Of a stretch of 64,000 nucleotides of DNA, positions 45,586-55,300 are shown in pieces. The notes below the pieces were generated by a model, which ran no database searches, was not told the DNA's origin, and was given only the letters and a program-made list of their open reading frames with translations. The stretch is taken from contig CM019069.1 of assembly GCA_009667805.1 (NCBI GenBank), forward strand, positions 47,550,201 to 47,614,200, given 5' to 3'. Within the stretch, counting starts at the first letter, position 1, and each line of letters begins with the position of its first letter. A program made the translations under genes and the position numbers. This stretch comes from Leptobrachium leishanense. Taxonomy: Eukaryota > Chordata > Amphibia > Anura > Megophryidae.

Positions 45586-47376
45586 TACTGGAGATACTCG
45601 AGTAAACCGCTAGATTTTGGTGACAAAAAATTACCTTAAAACTGGAGGGGGTCGCGTTATATTCGAGACATATGCATCATGTGTAAAAAAAAAAAAAAAA
45701 CTTGCCTTGCTCTGGATTCCAAGTCTCCCGGAAGTTCCGGTAGTCTTGCTGAAGTGAATGCGGGCTCCCTGGTGCTCGCAAACACTTCAGGAACGCCTGG
45801 ATTCGGGAGAGGTGGGATCCATCATGGCCAGAAAGCACGCTCGGTTTAAGCCAATCATTCACCTTGCTCGCCTCCACCAGCCATCTTATCACAAGTAAAG
45901 AAGACGGATGGCCGGCGGCTTCATACTTTGTAACAACTGCAATCATTCTAGAGCAGAGCACCCCGGCCTGAGGAGTAGCCTGACTGTGTTAAGAGAACCT
46001 GGAGGGATCTTAACCCTTTCGCTGCTGAGGCTTTTCCCGCCTCTGTGCTGAGGTCATTTTTACCGGCTTTGCTCATCATGTTTAAACGTGTTTTGAAGGC
46101 TTATTTTAGTATATTACCCAGACATATTATATATCGTTCTTTCCGTCAGACTCGGTAGATTCATAATATGTCATTATTATATGTATACGTTATGTCATGT
46201 CTGTATATTATAACAAAAAATGCAATAAAATATGTATTTTCAATAATTTCCAACGTGTAAAGTGTTTTTTTTCACATTTTAACATGCGAGCAATTGCGGT
46301 TATATTTTGTATGGGGTGCGCTTGTTAAAAAAATTAGAGATGGGGTCTCGTTACATTTTTTTTTGGGGAAAATTACGTGATTTTTAACAAACGCACCGCA
46401 TACAAAAATCGTTAGTGCAGCATCATTGTTCACATTATAATTGAAATGGGAACAATATTGCTGCATTAACGAACCAAAAAAAAGAAAAAAAAATGTTTAT
46501 TTTTTTTTTTTATAATTTTTTTTTAAATATATTTTTATTTTTAATTTTAATTTGTTTTTAAAAAAAACTTTTTTCACTGTAGTGTTTGGTATCGTTGGAA
46601 CGGCCATGCTCTGGCCGATCCAACCATACCAAACTTTAACCCCTAGCTTCCACGGATCGGGAGATGATAGGGAGTTCATTGGAACTCCCTATCTCCACCG
46701 TTGGTGGCAGTTAGGGGTTAACTCTAGGACTGGCGTCATCGTGCTATGCACGATGACGCCAGTCCTCAGGGGGAGTTCCCGGAGGCTTGGCCGACATCCA
46801 AGATGTCGGCCAGCTCCGGGAAAGGATCACGAACCGGCGCTTTTCAGCGCCGATTCGCGATCCAGCTCCCAGGGGTTAATGCCAGGCACCATTTGTAAGG
46901 GCAGGCTGTGCCCTCCAAATGGTGCCTGGGTTAACCCCCGCAACGCCACCGATCGGGAGGGAGAGAGGTCCGAAGGACCTCCCCCCTCCCTTTCAGGCGC
47001 CTCCTCCGCACATGCGGGGGGTGCGCCTGAATTAGGTGTCATTGCCGCGATGACACCTAATTTCAGCGGCTGCGGTTCGGATGCTGCGCTGACATCGAGG
47101 ATGTCAGCCCGCACCGGGGGGGCCAGCGATCGGCCGGAACCCGGCCGAACGCTGACCCCAATGGGAGGACGCGCTCAGCGCGTCCTCCGCATACCAGCAG
47201 CCATGCGGAGGACGCGCTGAGCGCGTCCTCCGCATTAAAGTGGTTAATTGTTTACTGCTACAGTAAAATTTTGTTCCTCGCGTTATTTTCGAGTCTTCAG
47301 TACTCTCTCATTTCCATAATAAGTCTCTATCCATCGCGTTATATTCGGGTCACGCTATACTCAAGTATCTACGGTA
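45586..47376. mobile_element. MITE with TACTCGAGTA termini, copy 2, interrupted
   Basis: An inverse homologue of 7,886-8,420. The left end is GAGATACTCGAGTAAACC and the right end is ATACTCAAGTATCTACGG. Parts shared with copy 1 include GGTCGCGTTATATTCGAGAC and the interior near TGACTGTGTTAAGAGAACCT. It is about 557 bp once the piggyBac-like insertion is removed. Confidence 0.7.
46014..47243. mobile_element. piggyBac-like element, 1.23 kb, hairpin-rich
   Basis: It is flanked by TTAA at 46,010-46,013 and 47,244-47,247. The sister MITE copy at 7.9-8.4 kb has a single TTAA at the same point, so the duplication is supported by an empty site. The left end is CCCTTTCGCTGCTGAGG and the right end, complemented, is CCACTTTAATGCGGAGG. 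It has several strong hairpins: TTTGGTATCGTTGGAACGGC near 46,590, GATGTCGGCC near 46,800, GCACCATTTG near 46,885 and GCGGAGGACGCGCTGAGCGC near 47,205. The right half is CpG-rich. The 222-codon open frame (46,552-47,220) has no domain and crosses the hairpins, so I do not call it a gene. Confidence 0.8.
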
Positions 47377-47494
47377 ATCAGATCCTTCCCTGTTAATTCA
47401 CAACAAATATAGAAATTCTCACATAATTTTGCTAAGTTCACATATAAACATAAATATATCAGATATGAGTGTGTGGTTGTGGTAAGTGTTAGAT

Positions 47495-48099
47495 TAGTGG
47501 TTCCCAACCCTGGTCCTAAGGTACCACTGACAGGCCAGGTTTGCAGATATGTGAAGCACAGCACAGGTGATATGATTTGCTGCTCAGTGATTGCAGGATT
47601 CAGTCTCCAAGGGAATCCTTAAAATCTGGCCTTTTAGGCTAGGGTCAGACGAAAGCATTTTTCCCCGCGAACGTGAAAAAGTGCGTCCGAACACATTGAC
47701 GTATTTTTTCACGGAATGCGCAAAAACAGTCAGACGACGCGCATTTTCGGGCGTGATTTTGTACGGATCGTCAATAAAACTCTTTTTGCGTCTGGACGTT
47801 ATGTAGGCTGGACATTAGCAGTGTCTGACATCTTCTAATCACGCACACACGCCACTATGCCGCAGCTGCGCACTCAGTACGTCAGTACTAGCGGTTCAGC
47901 TTTCTCAGAAAAATGCGTTCAAATTCCACTTGCGTTGCACGGCCGGACTTTTGTGCGGCCGTACATCGTATATTGTCCGTCATTGCGCGTCATCTGCTGC
48001 TAGTGCGGCCGTAATTATGTGCGCCAGAACGCACGTTAAAAGTGCACTGGTCTGACCCCAGCCTTAAGGGAACCTGATGACCAGGGTTGAGAACCACTG
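47495..48099. mobile_element. hAT-like MITE, CAGTGGTTCCCAACC family, interrupted copy
   Basis: The left end is TAGTGGTTCCCAACCCTGG and the right end CAGGGTTGAGAACCACTG. Flanking 8-mers TGTTAGAT and GGTTAGAT match at 7 of 8, fitting a hAT duplication. It carries a Harbinger-like MITE at 47,637-48,063. Confidence 0.75.
47637..48063. mobile_element. Harbinger-like MITE, family B copy 1
   Basis: Begins GGCTAGGGTCAGACGAAAGC and ends TGGTCTGACCCCAGCC, with TTA on both sides (47,634-47,636; 48,064-48,066). The uninterrupted hAT relative at 20.5 kb shows the intact target (CTGGCCTGTTAGGGA). It is CpG-rich and non-coding. Confidence 0.8.
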
Positions 48100-49218
48100 G
48101 GTTAGATGAAAAATTATAATTGAGGGACAGAAATCCTGCACATTTCTTTTTTTTTAGGACTCGACCCATGCCCACATTCAACGCAATACAGACATCCCAA
48201 ATGCAAATGTACACAGTGCTCGTAATTTTTTAACATTGCCCTACGTGGCAGCAAAGCATAAGCTACTTGTGCAGACTTTGCTACAATGTGTCAATGAGAA
48301 GAAGCCCATGCTGGCACACTCCCATAGGCCTTGCACCACATTGTTTTTTATTAAAAACCAAATTAAAACAGAAAATGGGCGAATCACTTCTAAAATATCA
48401 AAATAGTAGCGAAATATTTAAAAAAAAAAAATTCTGTGCAATTGAATTTGATATTAAAATAAAGAAAAATAGGATCTAGTTCTGCAGCTGGTCACACTGT
48501 GGCATGTAATCAGGATGCACACGGTAACAAGGAATCTAAAAGCCTGCGGTCTGTTGATTCATACCGGCATGGAACTAGTCATTTAAAGCACGGGTAATAC
48601 TTTGCCGTTGTGGCTATATTAACAATTTGTGATTGCTGTAATTCACTTAAACAAGCATTAAAGCGTCTTCTTTCGGCTTTTTGAGACAGGATTCGCGGTG
48701 GCAGGCCGATAGTCGCCGTGCCAGATCGTTGAGCCTTGGCTTTAAATCTCCATGAGCCGGGGCGATGACAGCCCCCATTGCATAGGCTCTGCTGGGTTGA
48801 TCAGACAACGTCAAGCTTCAGGAGTTCAACTGTAAGGGAATTCACTCAATAAGGACAGGCTGCCAAAAAAACAGTTCCAACATCCCCAGCTGAGCCCACT
48901 GCGCACTTGCTAACTAACAAAGATAATTGTAAAAAGTTCAAAAGGCCACCTATAATTATGTTTTCAGGGAGGGATTAAAACCCGTCTCTTCTGATGATAG
49001 CTCCAGCGTTACCATGTCAGTGGCCTTTTGTTGCTTCGTTTCTCAGGGGGGTCTTAACCCTGTCATTATGACCGCAGAAAGCCAAGAAATGAGTAAAGAG
49101 TAACAAACGTTCTGGTTTCCTTTCTATTTATTTTGCAATGCATTTATTTTGTCTCTGTCCATGTGGAACCCTGTAGTACGGATGACACGCACACGTTTGC
49201 TGTGAAAATAAAAGATTA

Positions 49219-50068
49219 CGGGTAGGGTCAAACGAACGCATTATTCGCAGCGACCGTCAAAAAGTGCGTCCGAACGCATTGACGTATTTTTTCACGGAAT
49301 GCGCGAAAACAGTCAGATGACGTGCATTTTGGTGCGTGATTTTTTTACGGATCGTCAATAAAACACTTTATGCGTCTGGACGTTATGTAGGCTGGACATT
49401 AGCAGCGTCTGACGTCTCCTAATCACGCAAACACGCCGCTATGCCGCCGCAGCGCACTCTGTACGTCAGTACTAGCGGTTCTGCGTTCTCGAAAAAAATG
49501 CGTTCATTTTCCACTTGGGTTACGCGGCCGGACTTTCGTGCGGCCGTACTTCATATATTGGCCGTCATTTGCTGCTACTGCGGCCGTGATTAAGTGCGCC
49601 TAAACGCACGTTAAGGCTAGGGTCAGACGAACGCATTTTTCGCGTCGACCGTGGAAAAGTGCGGTCGAACGAACGGACATATTTTTTCACGGAATACGCG
49701 ATAGCGGTCATACGATGCGCCTTTTCGTCCGTGATTTTGTACGGATCAACAATAAAACACTTTTTGTGTCTGGACGTTATGTTGGCCGGACATTAGCAGC
49801 GTCTGAAGTCTCCCAATCACGCAAACACGCCGCTATGCGGCCGCAGCGCACTCTGTACGTCAGTAGTAGCGGTTTGACGTTCTCGAAAAAATGCGTTCGT
49901 TTGCCACTTGCGTTGCGCGGACGAACTTTCGTGCGGCCGTACTTCGTGTGTTCCCCGGCATTGGACGTCATTTGCTGCTAGCACGGCCGTGATTTTGTGC
50001 GGCTAAACGCACGTTAAAACTGCGTTCGTCTGACCCTAGCCTAAAAATACGCTAGTCTGACCCCAGCC
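49219..50068. mobile_element. Harbinger-like MITE, family B copy 2 (host of copy 3)
   Basis: Begins GGGTAGGGTCAAACGAACGC and ends AGTCTGACCCCAGCC, with TTA at 49,216-49,218 and 50,069-50,071. It is interrupted by copy 3 near its right end, so its own length is about 420 bp. Confidence 0.75.
49615..50041. mobile_element. Harbinger-like MITE, family B copy 3, nested in copy 2
   Basis: A complete 427-bp copy from GGCTAGGGTCAGACGAACGC to GCGTTCGTCTGACCCTAGCC. TAA flanks both sides (49,612-49,614 and 50,042-50,044), splitting the conserved CGCACGTTAAAA of copy 2. The termini are more perfect than those of copy 2, as expected for the later insertion. Confidence 0.82.
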
Positions 50069-50573
50069 TTAGTAATCCAGTGTCATCTTTACGAGAAGAT
50101 CATTATCCTATGGGACCTTGTCTCGGCAAACATAAAGTCCCCTTTACTGTAACCAGTGCTGAATTAAGGGCTCCATGGGCCTGGAGCTGAACAGTTGGGT
50201 GTTACAACCCTCTGCCCAATTCTTCTCGCCTCCATTTGTGTCACTACCCCATCCCTCTTCATCTCATGGTGTTGGTGGCAATTGGTGCTGACATATTTAT
50301 CATTCTACCGGTCCTATTTTGGGGCATGGGCCTGGAGCTGCGGCTCCAAAATCCCCCTTGCTAATGCAGCACTTACTGTAATGACACTTTCTAAGGAAAT
50401 TAGCCATGAAACGTTTATCAATTCATTAGCGCACACTGGGTCACACCAGTAGAGCCGCATGAATTGTATGCATGTGTACATACTGCTCTTGGCCGTCTGC
50501 ATTTCCCTCTGGAAATGGGACAAGAGGAGATTGTGGTATTTCTATACTTTGTAACTGCAACTACCATAGCCCA

Positions 50574-50650
50574 GTGATGGCGAAGCTTGGCAGCATAGAT
50601 GCTTCGCCTCACTTCAGACTGGCTGAGCATCAAGGTTCACCATCACTGCC
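50574..50650. mobile_element. Short palindromic hAT-like remnant
   Basis: CAGTGATGGCGAAGCTTGGC and GGTTCACCATCACTG form inverted ends of about 75 bp, resembling CAGTGGTGGCGAACC-type hAT termini. Target duplication not clear. Confidence 0.4.
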
Positions 50651-51120
50651 AAAGCTCCTATGCATGTTTTGAGTGGAAAACGGGCACTACGTAGACAAGC
50701 ATTTCAAATAATAAGGGTCCAGGCAAGTGCTGTATGACGCAAGCTGGGGGTGGAATAAAAAAAAACCTGTGCCAAACAGTCCAAACAAAATAATGAGGGG
50801 CAATGACGTTTGATATGAGGTGTTGGGTTTAAGGGTATGATCATGGCCAAGATGACCATTCACCAGTGCATTGAGGATTCAATAATTTTCACTGTAAAAT
50901 TCAAGATTCAAGATTCAATAATTTTTCACTGTAAAAGACCATAAAAAATTATATATATATATATATAATAATCTTATGTTACCAGCTCCCTTTTATGACT
51001 AGTAGGGATGTGCATGACCTTTTTTTTTCGTTTCAGTTCGTTTTTGGAGCTTTTTTTCGTTTCAGTTCGTTTCGGACAGTTTTTGCTTTGTTTCGGTGCG
51101 GATCGATTCGGATCAGTTAC

Positions 51121-51687
51121 GGGTCTATTCAAAGAAAGGTGAAACTCAGAATTTTCACTTCTCCAGTAATTCTCCCATTTAGGCTAGGGTCAGACGAAAG
51201 CATTTTTCCCCGCGAACGTGAAAAAGTGCGTCCGAACGCATTGACGTATTTTTTCACGGAATGCGCAAAAACGGTCAGACGACGCGCATTTTCGGGCGTG
51301 ATTTTGTACGGATCGTCAATAAAACTCTTTTTGCGTCTGGACGTTATGTAGGCTGGACATTAGCAGTGTCTGACATCTCCTAATCACGCAAACACGCCGC
51401 TATGCCGCAGCTGCGCACTCAGAACGTCAGTACTAGCGGTTCAGCGTCCTCAGAAAAATGCGTTCAAATTCCACTTGCGTTGCACGGCCGGACTTTTGTG
51501 CGGCCGTACATCGTATATTGGCCGTCATTGCCCGTCATCTACTGCTAGTGCGGCCGTAATTATGTGCGCCAGAACGCACGTTAAAAGTGCGCTGGTCTGA
51601 CCCCAGCCTTATCTGTTTCCAAATCGGCTATTTGGTCTAGATTGTTCTCTTCTCCTGCCAGTTCTCCTGGTTTTCACCTCTGAATAA
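51121..51687. mobile_element. CAGGTCTATTCAAA-type MITE in the hAT left arm
   Basis: GGGTCTATTCAAAGAAAGG to TTTTCACCTCTGAATA matches the ends and interior of 42,474-42,657 (CCAAATCGGCTATTTGGTCTAG). It is itself broken by family-B copy 4, and its right edge abuts copy 5. Confidence 0.6.
51182..51608. mobile_element. Harbinger-like MITE, family B copy 4
   Basis: 427 bp, GGCTAGGGTCAGACGAAAGC to GGTCTGACCCCAGCC, TTA on both sides (51,179-51,181; 51,609-51,611). Nearly identical to copy 1 by eye. Nested in the MITE at 51,121. Confidence 0.82.
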
Positions 51688-52101
51688 GGCTGGGGTCAGA
51701 CCAGCGCACTTTTAACGTGCGTTCTGGCGCACATAATTACGGCCGCACTAGCAGCAGATGACGCGCAATGACGGCCAATATACGATGTACGGCCGCACAA
51801 AAGTCCGGCCGTGCAACGCAAGTGGAATTTGAACGCATTTTTCTGAGAACTACTGACGTACTGAGTGCGCAGCTGCGGCATAGCGGCGTGTTTGCGTGAT
51901 TAGGAGATGTCAGACACTGCTAATGTCCAGCCTACATAACGTCCAGACGCAAAAAGAGTTTTATTGACGATCCGTACAAAATCACGCCCGAAAAAGCGCG
52001 TCGTCTGACCGTTTTTGCGCATTCCGTGAAAAAATACGTCAATGCGTTCGGACGCACTTTTTCACGTTCGCGGGGAAAAATGCTTTCGTCTGACCCTAGC
52101 C
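51688..52101. mobile_element. Harbinger-like MITE, family B copy 5, inverted
   Basis: The reverse complement of copy 4 with an internal shortening of about 13 bp; TAA on both sides (51,685-51,687; 52,102-52,104). With copy 4 it forms a head-to-head pair with an 80-bp spacer. Confidence 0.82.
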
Positions 52102-52284
52102 TAACTCTGCACGTTTTTCGTTTTTTCTGAGTTATTTCGTTTTTTATTGCTTATATATGAATGGGAAGTAGATTACTACCAATAGAATGAAAGTTTCTTA
52201 ATTTTTTAGGCATTTTTTGGGTGAAATTTTAAGTTTCCTAACTTTTTTTTTTAAAGAAACAGGCTTTTTAACCCATAGGTTTCA

Positions 52285-52385
52285 ATGCATCATATGAATG
52301 CACACACTGCTGGGAAGCGCCTCTCTGCAGTCTAATTAATGCATCATATGAATCCACACACTGCTGGGAACTTCCCAGCAGTGTG
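52285..52385 (-). repeat. Two satellite-like units in reverse orientation at the array's left edge
   Basis: ATGAATGCACACACTGCTGG and ATGAATCCACACACTGCTGG are inverted relative to the main array. The orientation flips at the palindrome CCACACACTGCTGGGAA / TTCCCAGCAGTGTGTGG (about 52,352-52,390). They belong to the inverted left arm of the hAT-like element. Confidence 0.8.
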
Positions 52386-55300
52386 TGGATTCACATGCTG
52401 CATTAATAACTCATAAAAAAAGACAAACAAATTGATCTGAAGAATGAATCTATCCGATCCCGCAGTGTGCGGATTCATATGCTGCATTAATTATACTGCA
52501 GAGAGGTGCTGCCCCGCAGAGTGTGGATTCAAATGCTGCATTAATTATACTGCAGAGAGGTGCTTCCCCTCAGTGTGTGGATTCAAATGCTGCATTAATT
52601 ATACTGCAGAGAGGTGCTGCCCCGCAGTGTGTGGATTCATATGCTGCATTAATTATACCGCAGAGAGGTGCTTCCCCGCAGTGTGTGGATTCATATGCTG
52701 CATTAATTATACTGCAGAGAGGCGCTTCCCCTCAGTGTGTGGATTCATATGCTGCATTAATTATACTGCAGAGAGGTGCTGCCCCGCAGTGTGTGGATTC
52801 ATATGCTGCAGAGAGGTGCTGCCCCGCAGTGTGTGGATTCATATGCTGCATTAATTATACTGCAGAGAGGTGCTTCCCCTCAGTGTGTGGATTCATATGC
52901 TGCATTAATTATACTGCAGAGAGGTGCTTCCCCTCAGTGTGTGGATTCATATGCTGCATTAATTATACTGCAGAGAGGTGCTGACCTGCAGTGTGTGGAT
53001 TCATATGTTGCATTATACTGCAGAGAGGTGCTGCCCCTCAGTGTGCGGATTCATATGCTGCATTAATTATACTGCAGAGAGGTGCTTCCCCTCAGTGTGT
53101 GGATTCATATGCTGCATTAATTATACTGCAGAGAGGTGCTGACCTGCAGTGTGTGGATTCATATGTTGCATTATACTGCAGAGAGGTGCTGCCCCTCAGT
53201 GTGTGGATTCATATGCTGCATTAATTATACTGCAGAGAGGTGCTGCCCCTCAGTGTGTGGATTCATATGCTGCATTAATTATACTGCAGAGGGGTGCTGA
53301 CCCTCAGTGTGTGGATTCATATGCTGCATTAATTATACTGCAGAGAGGTGCTGACCTGCAGTGTGTGGATTCATATGTTGCATTATACTGCAGAGAGGTG
53401 CTGCCCCTCAGTGTGTGGATTCATATGCTGCATTAATTATACTGCAGAAAGGTGCTGACCCGCAGTGTGTGGATTCATATGCTGCATTAATTATACTGCA
53501 GAGAGGTGCTGCCCCGCAGTGTGTGGATTCATATGCTGCATTAATTATACTGCAGAGAGGTGCTTCCCCGCAGTGTGTGGATTCATATGCTGCATTAATT
53601 ATACTGCAGAGAGGTGCTTCCCCGCAGTGTGTGGATTCATATGCTGCAGAGAGGTGCTGCCCGCAGTGTGTGGATTCGTATGCTGCATTAAACATACTGC
53701 AGAGAGGTGCTGCCCCGCAGTGTGTGGATTCATATGTTGCATTAATTATACTGCAGAGAGGCGCTTCCCCTCAGTGTGGATTCATATGCTGCATTAATTA
53801 TACTGCAGAGAGGTGCTGACCTGCAGTGTGTGGATTCATATGTTGCATTATACTGCAGAGAGGTGCTTCCCCGCAGTGTGTGGATTCATATGCTGCATTA
53901 ATTATACTGCAGAGAGGCGCTTCCCCTCAGTGTGTGGATTCATATGTTGCATTATACCGCAGAGAGGTGCTGCCCCGCAGAGTGTGGATTCATATGCTGC
54001 ATTAATTATACTGCACAGAGAGGTGCTGCCGCAGAGTGTGGATTCTATGCTGCATTAATTATACTGCAGAGAGGTGCTGCCCCGCAGAGTGTGGATTCAT
54101 ATGCTGCATTAATTATACTGCAGAGAGGTGCTTCCCCTCAGTGTGTGGATTCAAATGCTGCATTAATTATACTGCAGAGAGGTGCTGCCCCGCAGAGTGT
54201 GGATTCATATGCTGCATTAATTATACTGCAGAGAGGTGCTGCCCCGCAGAGTGTGGATTCATATGCTGCATTAATTATACTGCAGAGAGGCGCTTCCCCT
54301 CAGTGTGGATTCATATGCTGCATTAATTATACTGCAGAGAGGTGCTGACCTGCAGTGTGTGGATTCATATGTTGCATTATACTGCAGAGAGGTGCTTCCC
54401 AGCAGTGTGTGGATTCATATGCTGCATTAATTATACTGCAGAGAGGCGCTTCCCCTCAGTGTGGATTCATATGCTGCATTAATTATACTGCAGAGAGGTG
54501 CTGCCCCGCAGTGTGTGGATTCATATGCTGCAGAGAGGTGCTGCCCCGCAGTGTGTGGATTCATATGCTGCATTAATTATACTGCAGAGAGGTGCTTCCC
54601 CTCAGTGTGTGGATTCATATGCTGCATTAATTATACTGCAGAGAGGTGCTGACCTGCAGTGTGTGGATTCATATGTTGCAATATACTGCAGAGAGGTGCT
54701 GCCCCGCAGTGTGTGGATTCATATATTGCATTAATTATACTGCAGAGAGGCGCTTCCCCTCAGTGTGGATTCATATGCTGCATTAATTATACTGCAGAGA
54801 GGTGCTGCCCAGCAGTGTGTGGATTCATATGCTGCATTAATTATACTGCAGAGAGGTGCTGCCCCGCAGAGTGTGGATTCATATGTTGCATTATACTGCA
54901 GAGAGGTGCTGCCCCTCAGTGTGTGGATTCATATGCTGCATTAATTATACTGCAGAGAGGTGCTGCCCCGCAGTGTGTGGATTCATATGTTGCATTATAC
55001 TGCAGAGAGGTGCTTCCCAGCAGTGTGTGGATTCATATGCTGCATTAATTATACTGCAGAGAGGTGCTTCCCCTCAGTGTGGATTCATATGCTGCATTAA
55101 TTATACTGCAGAGAGGTGCTGCCCCGCAGTGTGTGGATTCATATGCTGCAGAGAGGTGCTGCCCCGCAGTGTGTGGATTCATATGCTGCATTAATTATAC
55201 TGCAGAGAGGTGCTTCCCCTCAGTGTGTGGATTCATATGCTGCATTAATTATACTGCAGAGAGGTGCTGACCTGCAGTGTGTGGATTCATATGTTGCATT

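Noticed and set aside
46552..47220. 222-codon plus-strand open frame
   Set aside because: It lies in a GC-rich, hairpin-rich non-autonomous piggyBac-like element, has no domain, and its antisense is also open.
48660..48800. Possible preceding carrier exon
   Set aside because: It is GC-richer and partly open on the minus strand, but the translation shows no resemblance to the LADIERIAP-like linker expected upstream of QSYSDVGRP.
49715..49981. 88-codon frame resembling frames at 57,906-58,169 and 63,621-63,830
   Set aside because: All are translations of the same family-B MITE; similarity reflects the repeat.
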